The notes below the pieces were generated by a model. That model saw only the letters and a list, made by a program, of their open reading frames with translations. It had not been told where the DNA came from and ran no database searches. A stretch of 64,000 bases of DNA from Anthostomella pinea (lineage: Eukaryota; Ascomycota; Sordariomycetes; Xylariales; Xylariaceae): positions 434,001 to 498,000 of the forward strand of contig CAUWAG010000003.1 of assembly GCA_963556695.1 (NCBI GenBank). Direction: 5' to 3'. The translations under genes and the position numbers were made by a program. Shown one piece after another: positions 1 to 9,431 of this stretch (the stretch's first letter is position 1; each line of letters begins with the position of its first letter).

Positions 1-1110
1 AACAAGCCCAGTGGCACTGAAACCTGCTCGAATGTTTCCTGGCGTCATAGCAGCGTTATGTGCTTCACAAAACGCTGCAAGGAAGTCTTCTTTCGAAACA
101 TGGGTTATATGACACCGGATGAGATCCTCAATCATGCGACCGTAAGCTCGTTTGAGCGGGCTAAAACAGCCGACATCTAGAGGCTGGAGCCTGTGTGACA
201 AGTGGGCAGGCATACAAAGGGTGATAATGCCGTTGTTCTGACAATAATCCTCAAAGACCTGGGAATGGTGGCTTTCGTGACCATCTAGGATGAGGAGGCG
301 TTTACCGGCAGTCATACGCGGTCTGGTATACTTATCGAAATGCTGAATCCATTCCAAACCAATCTCATTCGTGGTCCACCCGTTGTCGGACACGGCCACC
401 TTCCAATCGCGTGGTAATATCGTGTCGCGATACCATGACGCGAGGTGGGTTTTGCCCTGTAGAATGATGAACGGCGGGACCACCCAACCATCAGCATTAA
501 CAGCAGAGATTGCTGTAGACCATTCCCTGTTGCTTTGCTGAGCTTGTCTAGGCCTGCCACGTCTTTCGGCGCTTGTAACGACCATGCCGGACCCAATAAT
601 GCCTATCATAAACCCAGTCTCGTCGAATTTGTAAATATCCGCGTCTTGGATACCATGTTTTGCGACTGCCGCTGCAACTTGGCAAAACCACGCGCGATAC
701 GCGTCTGGATCCTTGTTCAAGACCCTTTGGTAGTCTATCTTCCGATGAAAACGCGTCCGGAGGCCTGGTGTACGTTTGATGAAGTTCCGCGTCCAGTTCT
801 TTCCAACGCGTCTAGCCCCACGCGCCGCCAATAATTGATTCGCCATATCTTCAACATAACTGTACCGGGGCGGAAATGCTCTCGCATCCAGGTCGAGAAT
901 GAAGGAACAAATGGCATTCTCTTTGGAAACCATAAGTTTCAAAGTATTGGGCATGCTGTCGCGTCGTGATGGCATTCCTTTGACTCTATTGCTCAAAATG
1001 GAACGAGGGACGTTGAAGAGTTTCGCAAGCTGAAATATAGGAATATGAGGGTCACGTAGTTTAGCTTGAACAGCTAGCTGCAAGTCTGATTCGTTATAAC
1101 GCGGTGCCAT
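1..1110 (-). CDS. Pogo/Fot1-type DDE transposase, 5' part, runs off left edge
   Basis: Reading the minus strand from the ATG at 1108-1110 gives 370 codons with no stop up to the window edge. The N-terminus (MAPRYNESDLQLAVQ) is a Psq/CENP-B-type helix-turn-helix. A second DNA-binding region spans about residues 60-130. The DDE_1 core follows, with catalytic aspartates visible as FDETGF (D163), LILDGHESH (D276) and LQPLDVGCF (D312). The last two are 35 residues apart, the DD35D spacing reported for Fot1/pogo elements. The C-terminus lies outside the window; the related fragment at 20.2-21.1 kb suggests about 230 more residues ending in a CCHC-like knuckle. It cuts and pastes its own element at TA targets. 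The reading frame and all three catalytic residues are intact, unlike the copy at 17.5-19.0 kb, so recent activity is plausible but unproven. Confidence 0.88.
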   Translation of the reverse strand, partial: MAPRYNESDLQLAVQAKLRDPHIPIFQLAKLFNVPRSILSNRVKGMPSRRDSMPNTLKLMVSKENAICSFILDLDARAFPPRYSYVEDMANQLLAARGARRVGKNWTRNFIKRTPGLRTRFHRKIDYQRVLNKDPDAYRAWFCQVAAAVAKHGIQDADIYKFDETGFMIGIIGSGMVVTSAERRGRPRQAQQSNREWSTAISAVNADGWVVPPFIILQGKTHLASWYRDTILPRDWKVAVSDNGWTTNEIGLEWIQHFDKYTRPRMTAGKRLLILDGHESHHSQVFEDYCQNNGIITLCMPAHLSHRLQPLDVGCFSPLKRAYGRMIEDLIRCHITHVSKEDFLAAFCEAHNAAMTPGNIRAGFSATGLV

Positions 1111-1154
1111 TGTTGTTGGTGGAGATATGATGGTTTGAATCGTATTGGTTGGAA

Positions 1155-1210
1155 AGTTCATGACGAGTGCCAACTCGCTTGTAATGTCAACTCGCTTGTC
1201 AGCTACGTTA
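1155..1210 (-). repeat. Terminal inverted repeat of the left-edge pogo/Fot1 element
   Basis: The 5' end of the transposase element reads inward from a TA at 1209-1210. It contains two direct copies of a 13-nt motif (ACAAGCGAGTTGG/A) 16-17 nt apart, ending in ACTCGTCATGAAC just upstream of the ORF. The same arrangement is seen at the left end (17505-17558) of the second copy. Paired motifs in a terminal repeat are likely transposase-binding sites (inference). Confidence 0.8.
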
Positions 1211-2511
1211 ACAAGCAAACATATAAAGTAATGTTGCTGTCAAACAGTCAGCTACTCCTACCAAAGGTTTCCACTTAAGGGAGACTGTCTCCTGAAGGGG
1301 CACAAACTTCTACTCCTTCTAAATTCAACATCTTTCCCAGTAGTCTGTGTTTTTACCTAGTCCTTCCATACCCCCTTTTCCGAAAGGAGTCGAGATCCCA
1401 CGTTAACGCCTGCGGCTCCAAAGCCGTCAACCCCTGGTGCGACTAGGAAAGATACACGGTTCAGCCACAAGAAGAGTTATTCACAGATGTCTTAGCGGTA
1501 GATAACTATCGGCATATGATGTCCGTATATAATACGTAGACACTAGGCCGCGGCTTTTTTTCTACTCAAGTATCCTTCCGCGGAGTATAACGGCGTTGTC
1601 TAAAGCCTCGGGAAGGGCATGGAGAAATCCTAAAGATATGCTGCTCGTATAAATCGCCCAGTGAAATGATTTTCCAAGAAGGAGATTATCAGCCGTCATA
1701 TGCAAGCTGCCCCTGAACCTCTACACAGGCTCAACTGTCCACGACCGCCACTATCTATAGCAGCTATATGTGTGGTCCTCAACTGTCCAAGCTCTTTGTG
1801 CCGATGTTCGGAGCAGGGTAGCTTCCTATACAGCCCACAATCCTCAACTCGGGGGGTATCTCCTGACTCAACTCAAGGACAGATGACAGCAACCCCTCTC
1901 TATATATATCCAGGTCATTCTCAGCCCCATAAAACAGCGGAGCTGCGCATACATCAACTACGTCGGTACTCAGTACTTAGGTAAATTTCACCAACTTGCT
2001 TCGCTCTTCGCCCCTCCAACCCTCCTCCACCTTACATCTACCTACATGCGGTCCATGCACCTCTTCTGGACTTATACCTGCCCTCTGCGCCACACTTTGA
2101 TGCTGTACTTCCCCCCTGCCTTTCGCCTTTGAAGTTGATCTCTGCACCCTCCCAGGGCCTAGCACTGACCCCCCTCGGAGTGTTCGCATGCCCTGCAAAC
2201 GGAGTTTTATACCCACACCGAAATAAAATCCCGGAGACTAAGCCCGTCTCCCGAACCATCAAGCGAGTCTCTCCCACGATTCATTGTACCACTTCTTGCT
2301 TCCAAACAGTTTCTCATCTAAGACTGTTCAACCACCTTAGGTGCAGACAAGCGAGCTTGTGAACTACGGATGATACCACGAACGACTCACTCACTTCACA
2401 TATCACTGCATCAACACCTACGTCAACAGCTTTGTGCCAGCTCAATACACAAAGGGGCAAGACACAATCTTTTTGTTTGACAAAGCCTCATTCTGCAGGT
2501 ATCTCGATAAC
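1211..2511. other. Intergenic, no gene recognised
   Basis: Several short open frames occur on both strands but none has a recognisable motif, a convincing start or splice structure. The stretch is pyrimidine-rich from about 1980 to 2500, as is common upstream of fungal genes. Confidence 0.6.
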
Positions 2512-2865
2512 CCTTTCCCCAACGTTGCGCAGACTGTTCACTGATTTGACAACTAGATACTTCGACCAAGTCTCATTAACGTGTCCAACATGTCCAAGGC
2601 GTCCAACACGTCCGTCGCAAATACGACATCTTCCACTTGCCTAGCTGCATATTTCTTTCTTGATCGACTCGACCTGGTACCTTGATAGCTCTCTCCCAAA
2701 GTTGCACGACTGTTCACTGATTTAACAACTAGAAGTTTGCCCTGACAGGGAGTTGCATACTTCGACCACTCTCAGCGACGTGCCCGACGCGCCCGACGCA
2801 AATACCACGTCTTCCATTCGCCTGGCTGCATACCCCCTTCTAGATCTACTGGACCTGCTCCGGCT
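2512..2865 (+). repeat. Imperfect tandem duplication upstream of the 2EXR gene
   Basis: Two units of about 175 bp (about 2512-2685 and about 2690-2865) share, in the same order, GACTGTTCACTGATTT, AACTAGA, ATACTTCGACCA, several GTCCAACG/GCCCGACG-type short repeats, CGCAAATAC, TCTTCCA and GCCT(A/G)GCTGCATA. The second unit carries an insertion of about 25 bp after AACTAGA. The duplication ends about 18 bp before the ATG at 2883, so it forms the promoter/5' leader of that gene. Confidence 0.75.
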
Positions 2866-2882
2866 AATTCTGCGTCGCTAAG

Positions 2883-3820
2883 ATGGAGTCCAATGAATCA
2901 GCTCAACTGGTCCCGACCGAGCCTCAGCCCTTCCCATTCATGAAGCTTGCACCCGAGCTCAGAGACATGATCTGGGATGCCGCAATACCTCGCCGAATCA
3001 TCCTTCCCAAAACCCGGGGATTCATCTATAATCCTCGACCACCTGCCATTTCACATGTCTGCCGTGATTCAAGATACCGGGTACTCAAGTCCGGCGGCCC
3101 TCGCTCCTTTGACAGATCGAACAAGCAGGGCAGCACATCTTGGTTCGACTCAAGTCATGATGTCATGTGGTGGGAAGACAATGCCCTGGGTGGTGGAAAA
3201 AACATGTTCCTGTGCACACAATACGCCCGGACCTTTCCCCCCACGTTCGAAGCATGGTCGCTGAATTTCCTGTCGTGAGTTATAGTGCTCGTGGGTTCGT
3301 GCCCTTTTTGCAACCCGATCCCTATTCCCCCGGTAGCCTAGCCCCACACGTCCTCGGTGCACTTCGATGGGCTCAGGAACACACCACCTCACTCCGCACA
3401 TTCAACGTGTCCCTTTCTTTGAAGACGAGAAGTGACTATCATGTTTCAGGTCCGAAATGGACGCTGGAGATTGTAGCGTCCCTGTTTGGCATAGACTCGG
3501 TTCGGCTTATCGACCTCACCAACGAGAACGATGTCACACGGGCCACACAGATTCTTGAGCGACATAAATCAAGCCTATCTACGGCAAGAGAACTCCGAGC
3601 GAGCTGCGGCCTAGTCAACAACGGAACGAACAGCATCTGGGCTGACCTTACTCAACGCGCGAAATATCGGTGGTTGATGGAGGCCTACGAAAAAAGCACA
3701 GACGAGGATCAGCCGGCCGTCATCCAAGAACACAACTACAACCAAGATGACCCTTACCAGAATGCCAGAGTTCCGACCCGTCTTTTTGCTCGTCAAAAAG
3801 GACGAGGCATTTACTCTTGA
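2883..3820 (+). CDS. 2EXR-domain protein
   Basis: Two exons are inferred: 2883-3274 and 3337-3820. The 62-bp intron starts GTGAGT and ends GGTAG, and joins the two frames in phase to give 291 aa. The N-terminus contains the 2EXR signature: FPFMKLAPELRDMIWDAA at about residues 17-34, followed by PPAISHVCRDSRY. This domain is abundant in Pezizomycotina and its molecular function is unknown. Without the intron the first frame stops at 3276-3278, directly at the donor site, which supports splicing over a frameshift. The gene sits alone behind a tandemly duplicated leader. The start is the first ATG after the duplication and directly precedes the domain. Confidence 0.82.
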
Positions 3821-4591
3821 CAGGAATCGTGGTCTGCGGGTTGTGAACGGGCTTGGACTGGTCTGGAACGAAACGTCATGGGATCGTGTACCGCCTACTT
3901 AATACCTCTGTAGGTTCCTCTGTCGGTTCCTCTGAATTTATGGCGTTTGGAGCGAAGATACCCCCTGAGGCCCCTGATTTGGCTGGAGGCGGAGGATACT
4001 GCCAAGAGGCACCGCCTGCCTTGTTGGAGTGATGGTATCACTCGCGCGATCTGTTTCTATTGCGCTTTCGAGCTTTTGGAGAGCTCACTGGAGCCACCAG
4101 GGCTATTGGAGCGGCAGAAGGATATTGCCAGGTACTGCCAGGGCCCTGGCTCACCGCTTGCTTAGTTTGAGTGATGCTATCACTCACGCAACCTGTTTTT
4201 TTGGGCTGTATGAATATGAATATTCCGCACGACGAATTCTGACATGGTTGCATCTGTCGGTTCTGCTATGGGTACCATGGTGGAGAGGTCCCCTTAAGCG
4301 TGTCGAGTACTCTCACCTATCGAGATCTATGGTTTACTCGCTAATTGCTGGCTGCTCGTGCTGACTCCTCGTAGTAGTTTCAAACCAGGAAAGAGGTAGA
4401 CACATCTGTTGGCCTGGAAGGTAGTTCACGCCATAGTGTGGAAAGTCAGGGTTCAGTGTTGGCAGATGATGGTGAATTGTATACGTAAATCAGCCCTTGG
4501 GTCAGGGGCTGACGTCTACCACTAAATACACACTCAAACACAAGAGCAGGTCCATCCTTTGATCTGCTAGGCAAAGCCCTTTTCATATCCG
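3821..4591. other. Intergenic with short internal duplication
   Basis: No gene is recognised. Two related segments (about 4025-4045 and about 4170-4195, both containing GAGTGATG-TATCACTC) look like a local duplication. About 4500-4580 resembles 16439-16520 in the AT-rich island; both contain ACTAAATACACAC followed by similar bases. This suggests a dispersed repeat. Confidence 0.5.
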
Positions 4592-4813
4592 TACACCGAA
4601 GGACGGAGCCTTCATAAATCTCCGTGCCCCCAGGTTGGGAGGGTCCCATACCACACGTGCAAAATTGGAAATATTGGAATAAGCATAAAGGAATACGCAG
4701 TTTTGGTTCGATATGCCACTTTCAATGCTTATTTCATTGAGCTTATTCCGATTCGATGAATAAACCGTTGTCTGCTGGACGGGTGGTACGGAGACTTATG
4801 AGGGTTCAGTGTA
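4592..4813. mobile_element. MITE-like element, copy A
   Basis: The right end is GTACGGAGACTTATGAGGGT followed by TCAGTGTA, the consensus end of the family. The left end (TACACCGAAGG...TTCATAAATCTCCGT) is diverged and carries about 10 extra bases. The interior has the family's GGAATAAGC and GCTTATTCC blocks. There is no coding capacity. Confidence 0.75.
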
Positions 4814-5542
4814 TGTACGATACACCATGCATGGTCGTGCCGCATGTATACTTGGATGACCATGTCTCTGGCTGATCTCACGTGGGAATTCTATATGGCA
4901 TGGAACGGATCCCGGCTTATGGCCGACAGCCCATCAAGAACATGTATATCGGATTAGGCCATGGAGTTCGGAATCGGTGGTAAACGCTGGAGGGCGGCTC
5001 AGACCGATAGATTCATGCAGGTGTCCTTATCTGCGTTCCAGATCCGTCAGTCATCATCAAGCACCCGCCCCTATGGGTTGGGCCAAGAGTCTGGGGTGTT
5101 CCCAAGGTTGCAGAGGTACCCCAGATTGCGGCCTCGTGGTCATCGAGTCATATAGACTATCTGCTTGTCGGGTTGCCAATAAATATTCGTTCATCCAATA
5201 TCTGTGGCCTGCAATCTCGACTGGAGCTCCTGACTGGCGGTGCGTTGCCCCCTATATCGATAATCTATTTACCCGTCGCGACTTTACCCGCTCGGCAGCC
5301 GAGTCGCCGCATTCAAGCTGGTATATTGTGCGAGAACCATCGAGTACGATTGTCCAATAATGTAAATGATAAACTACGGCTCAGCCATGCATACCCAAGG
5401 ATGATATAGAAAAGTATATAAGAGACAGGTAGCGTCGATCCGCCTCCGAAGCTTGGTCTCGTCGAGATTCGCTGCGCCCTCAAACTCCTATCAGTGTCCA
5501 GAAACCCGCCAACTGCTATCTCAATCACCAGAGTAGGACAGA
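4814..5542 (+). promoter_or_regulatory. Upstream region of the AA9 gene with TATA-like box
   Basis: A TATA-like sequence (TATATAAG at 5415-5422) lies about 120 bp before the AA9 start at 5543. The rest shows no gene. Confidence 0.45.
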
Positions 5543-6350
5543 ATGAAGGTCGTTGCCAGTCTTCTCGCGCTCGCTGCGGCAGTGCAGGCTCACTGTAAGA
5601 GGAGTATCATCTCGTGCTTGTCAGGTAGTATACTGACATGATAACCACAGACACGTTCCCAGCCCTTGTTGCAAATGGTGCAGCGTCCAGCGACTGGGAG
5701 TACGTGAGAAAGATCACAAACTACCAGAGCAATGGTCCAGGTGCGTACCCAACTCCCACCAACAGCAAGGCCTCCCAACTGACCACACAATACGAACAGT
5801 CACGGACGTCAGCTCCGAGCAGATCCGCTACTAACAGCTCGCCCCCGGCAACGAAGGCGCAAAGACCATATCCGTAGCCGCCGGCTCAACCGTCGGCTTC
5901 AAGTCCAGCTCAACCGTCTCGCACCCGGGCGTCCTGCAATTCTACATGGCCAAGGTCCCCTCAGGCCAGACCGCGGCCTCCTGGGACGGCTCTGGCGCCG
6001 TCTGGTTCAAGATCTTCTCGCAGGGCCCCAACATCGCGCCCAGCGGCCTGACGTGGCCGAGCTAGGGCGCCAGCCAGGTCTCCACCACGATCCCGTCGTG
6101 CATCCCGTCCGGCGACTACCTCATCCGCGTCGAGCACATCGCGCTGCACAGCGCGAGTGTTGCCGGCGGCGCTCAGAGCTACATCTCGTGTGCCCAGTTG
6201 ACGGTCACGGGCGGTGGCAGCAAGACGCCGACGGGGCTTGTGGCTTTCCCCGGGGCGTACAAGGCGACGGACCCGGGCTTGATGATCAATATCTACTACC
6301 CCGTCCCGACATCATACACCGCCCCTGGACCGGCAGTCTTCACATGCTAG
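5543..6350 (+). pseudogene. AA9 lytic polysaccharide monooxygenase with two in-frame stops
   Basis: AA9 enzymes are secreted copper monooxygenases that cleave cellulose oxidatively. Exons read 5543-5594, 5651-5740 and 5800-6350, with introns of 56 and 59 bp, giving about 230 codons, the usual AA9 domain length. A signal peptide (MKVVASLLALAAAVQA) is followed by the histidine-brace His1 in HYTFPAL. The second copper histidine lies in VSHPGVLQFYMAKV, and the axial-site region in YLIRVEHIALHSA...GGAQSYISCAQL. Two stops interrupt the frame: TAA at 5832-5834, in the place of the conserved R-C-Y-[QE]-L segment, where the Cys codon is also Tyr; and TAG at 6063-6065 after LTWPS. The frame before and after both stops is unchanged, so these are point changes rather than frameshifts. 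Splicing them out would delete conserved core sequence. Convergent with the secreted-protein gene at 6588. Confidence 0.85.
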
Positions 6351-6587
6351 AGCAGAGCAGGCGCATAGGGAGCTGCCACTCGGCAGGCAAAGGCGTATAT
6401 TCACAGACGACACATCGACAACTAACTAGGTCCACACGCGATTTCATCCTTTCTGTCCCTGTTCTTGGCGTAGACGGCTGGCCAGGTTGACTACCGTGAC
6501 CCCATAGAGGGTATATTGAACCATCCTAGAGTGACCACCAAGCTGAACCATTCCACCACCAGCTTTCTTTCCCCTAGCACCTATGCT

Positions 6588-7070
6588 TCAGGACGTGGTA
6601 GCATCAAACTGCACAGCAGTCGACGGATTTCCAGCCTCATCCTCGTCCTGCTGAATGTTGGTAGCGAGCTTCCCCTGCTCCGTAGCCAGCTCATCGGCGG
6701 TATCCTTCCCCTGCGCCTGGTCGATCGACAGGCGAAGTACGCTAGCTGTGAGCTTGAGGACCTTGTTCTTTATCTTGCCGCGCTGGAGGGCATCGGCCGC
6801 ATCGCCAGTCGCCGCGGCGACGGCCCCGTTGAAGACGTCATCCTCGGCGCCGTTGCAGATCTGGTTGACCGAGTCGAGAAATGCGATATCGTCCTGGTCG
6901 GCGCCGGCCAGGTCGTTCTGGTCCAGTGCGCTGAAGACGGCCTCGGCCTCGGCCTGGGCGTTTCCTGCCGTTCCGCCGGATATTTGGACGGCGTTGTAGG
7001 TCGTTTGGGTGAAGACACCTGCCTGGGTGGAGGCTGCCGAGGCAAGAAGAAGAGCAAGCGTGAAGCGCAT
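6588..7070 (-). CDS. Small secreted protein, unknown function
   Basis: A single exon encodes 160 aa. The N-terminus MRFTLALLLASAASTQAGVF is a typical secretion signal, cleaved around residues 17-19. The mature part is acidic, Ala/Gln/Asp-rich, predicted helical, and has a single Cys (SVNQICNGAEDD), so it is not a disulphide-rich effector. No catalytic motif is seen and I do not recognise a named family. It is convergent with the broken AA9 gene. Start choice: the ATG at 7068-7070 directly begins the signal peptide. Confidence 0.72.
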   Translation of the reverse strand: MRFTLALLLASAASTQAGVFTQTTYNAVQISGGTAGNAQAEAEAVFSALDQNDLAGADQDDIAFLDSVNQICNGAEDDVFNGAVAAATGDAADALQRGKIKNKVLKLTASVLRLSIDQAQGKDTADELATEQGKLATNIQQDEDEAGNPSTAVQFDATTS

Positions 7071-8294
7071 CTTGGAAGATAGTTGAAGGGGCGTGTGAAG
7101 AATGGTAGTGATTTTCGGTTGGTCGTCAATGACAAGAATTGAAGACAGGACGGACTAGAGCAAGTGATGGTAAGAAGCGAAGGACAGCACAGCTGTGAGT
7201 GGTTGAACCGAAAAGAAAGAGAGAAACCTGGCTGTTGGTGATGGCTGAGATGGGATGGTGAGATAGGAGAATTCGAGGATAGACAGGCGGGAAGTCGACG
7301 ATCTTATGTGATCTGATCTTCATATGAGCTGCCAATCAACTTACCAATGCCATGGTTTTCATAACCGCCCATCGACTGGTTGACCCGGTCGTGAAGGCTT
7401 CACGATCATGATGGCCCTGTCTCGTCTCAGCTAGGCGCAGGTCTGATGTGGAACGCGGAGTGATTGAAGAAGTCTTGGCTGAAACTTCCATGTCCTTTTC
7501 TCTCCTTCTGCTACGCATTTGCATCGCGCCAAGTCGACGAACAGACTCGACAGACATGAAAATACCGTACCAATCGCAGATCTGGAAGTTGCCTCATTGG
7601 CGGAATATCATCCTGCAGCGCCTGACTCTTGAGCCTCCATCTCTGTCGAAACCAGTCTGGAGAAGACCCCTTCAATCAAGCTTGCAGACCGAGAAGATGG
7701 ACCTTTGCTTCCGGCTATCTATCTCTCGAGACAAAAATCAATGAGATCGCTGACGGAGGTAGGTACGATTCTAGTACGCCCATTCGGTATTCACGAGAAG
7801 ATGTTGGAGTCGTCTAAAGTCGCAGTGAAGGTCAGCCACCGCGGCTAAGATAGATCGGACGGACATGTCCACTTTTGCTGTCGCAAGCGAACCACTTCGC
7901 ATCTCCGCGCTGAAAGGCACGATCAAGCGTTCGGCGGGCCTCAAAGTTCAGGAGTCTGACAGCGTTACGATCCAAACGAGCTGGGGTGCCTAGCTCCATG
8001 AACGACCAGCGTGGGACCTTCTTTCGTGGGTATTCTACATTCGCAACAATGGCAACGTATGGGGCACGATGGCGGCTGGACAGAGCAAAAGGAGGCACAC
8101 GAGGAACATATGGTTTTACCGGCCATTGCTGGATGGCTTGCAATGGGTTGGGGTGGCGGACCATATAATTCCGCCCGCCCACAGAGACACCGACACATGA
8201 AGCTATTCGGAACCCATATGTGTAGTTACTAACGTTAGCTACAGGACCAAGCCCACGAACCTTGATCCAGACAACTCAGCAGACAGACAGCACC
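7071..8294. other. Intergenic; one weak minus-strand ORF
   Basis: This holds the upstream region of the secreted-protein gene. An open frame at 7832-8182 (minus, about 116 codons) has no recognisable domain and no clear start context. I do not call it a gene. Confidence 0.5.
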
Positions 8295-8888
8295 TCACCA
8301 AAACCTCGAAACCCACGCCGAGAACCCCCAACCCCACGCGCGCGACGGCCGTCCCGGCTTCTCATCCCCGCCCTCAACCGGATCATCAAGAAACACCCTA
8401 ACCGTCTTCCCGGGCTCGTCCTCCGGCCAAAAGTCCATACTAACCGCACTACCAGCCGACGACGCCGCATCCGCATCATCAGTATCGCAGTCGCAGTCCC
8501 AGATGACCTCCTTTGGTGTTGCCCGCGCCTCAGCTCCTTCTTCACCTTCACCTTCACCTTCAAAAGCCCCATATTCAAACCCAAGCCAGAGCCCAGGCCG
8601 ACCGCTCTCGTCGCCGCCAAACGGCACAAACACATCCTCCCCAAACGAATCGCCCGCGCACAGCTGCTCCTGCCCCAGTTCCTGCTTGCCGCCTAGCTCG
8701 GCCGCGTGCCCGCACGGGACGATGACCTCGCGGCTGAAGCGGCAGCACGTGTGCAGCGCACACTTGACGCCGCCACCCGCGGACTCTCCGCGAAATACGC
8801 GCCTGCACTTGTGGGATTCCCGCTCCGAGGCGTGTAGGCTGAGGAGGTCGTAGTGGTAGCACTCGTGGATGTTCTGGTAAAAGCACAT
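8295..8888 (-). CDS. Cys/His-containing small protein, unknown function
   Basis: 197 aa from the ATG at 8886-8888. The N-terminal half carries MCFYQNIHECYHYD, then KCRRVF, CALHTCCRF and VPCGHAAEL. This Cys/His pattern resembles small zinc-binding-like fungal proteins that start MC-x-Y/F and continue with C-x-H pairs (family resemblance only). The C-terminal half is acidic and Gly/Glu-rich. The frame stays open upstream to an ATG at 9197, which would add 103 residues including a hydrophobic stretch (IFLSVALLCLSGLF). I prefer the downstream start because the Cys motif usually begins at the N-terminus. Its 3' end lies opposite an unannotated stretch and it is not part of a cluster. Confidence 0.6.
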   Translation of the reverse strand: MCFYQNIHECYHYDLLSLHASERESHKCRRVFRGESAGGGVKCALHTCCRFSREVIVPCGHAAELGGKQELGQEQLCAGDSFGEDVFVPFGGDESGRPGLWLGFEYGAFEGEGEGEEGAEARATPKEVIWDCDCDTDDADAASSAGSAVSMDFWPEDEPGKTVRVFLDDPVEGGDEKPGRPSRAWGWGFSAWVSRFW

Positions 8889-9431
8889 CGTTCGTTGCCT
8901 TTGTTCTGGTGCTTTGACTGCGAAGTATATGGGTCTGTGATATGTACTTGACACGTAGAAGTATAATTCATATAATGATGATGTGGACGTATAGGTGTAA
9001 ACTCTCTTGGGCTTCTCGCCTGCTGATGGGGCCTTGAGGTAAGATATATGCGATGTGCCCTGCGACCAGGCGATGTGGGAGTGAACATGGATGATGTAAT
9101 GAAAAAGGCCAGAAAGGCACAACAAAGCCACAGATAAAAAGATTGTTCTTCCAGAGATGACATAGACACGCACTTGGTCAGTGAAAGAACAAAGCATATC
9201 ATGGGCTGGCGTATCAAAGATTGCAGCACGGTGGAAGCTTTGAACATGACCTTGTGTGAGTCGAAAAAACGGCCATCCTCGCAGACTGATTCATAGCCGT
9301 ACACTCCTCACTCAACAAAAGCATCGATTAGGTAGCTACTGCTACCTCCTGTTTAGACCTACAGTTTGTGCCCCACTAGAAACCTAAACTCCTCGCGACT
9401 TCTGTCCATGCCTTTCCTTTTGCCATACTCT
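8889..9431. other. Intergenic between the Cys-rich gene and Spt5
   Basis: No independent gene is seen. It holds the leader of the 8295-8888 gene and the 3' flank of Spt5. Confidence 0.5.

Noticed and set aside
1700..2644. Several plus-strand open frames of 70-94 codons
   Set aside because: Pyrimidine-rich leader DNA without motifs or consistent coding signal.
5800..5860. Extra intron in the AA9 gene that would remove the TAA (TACTAAC looks like a branch site)
   Set aside because: The only close AG is too near the branch point, and any usable one removes the conserved segment before LAPG.
8889..9197. N-terminal extension with a hydrophobic helix for the Cys-rich protein
   Set aside because: The extension has low coding character and the Cys motif normally begins at the N-terminus; kept only as an alternative.
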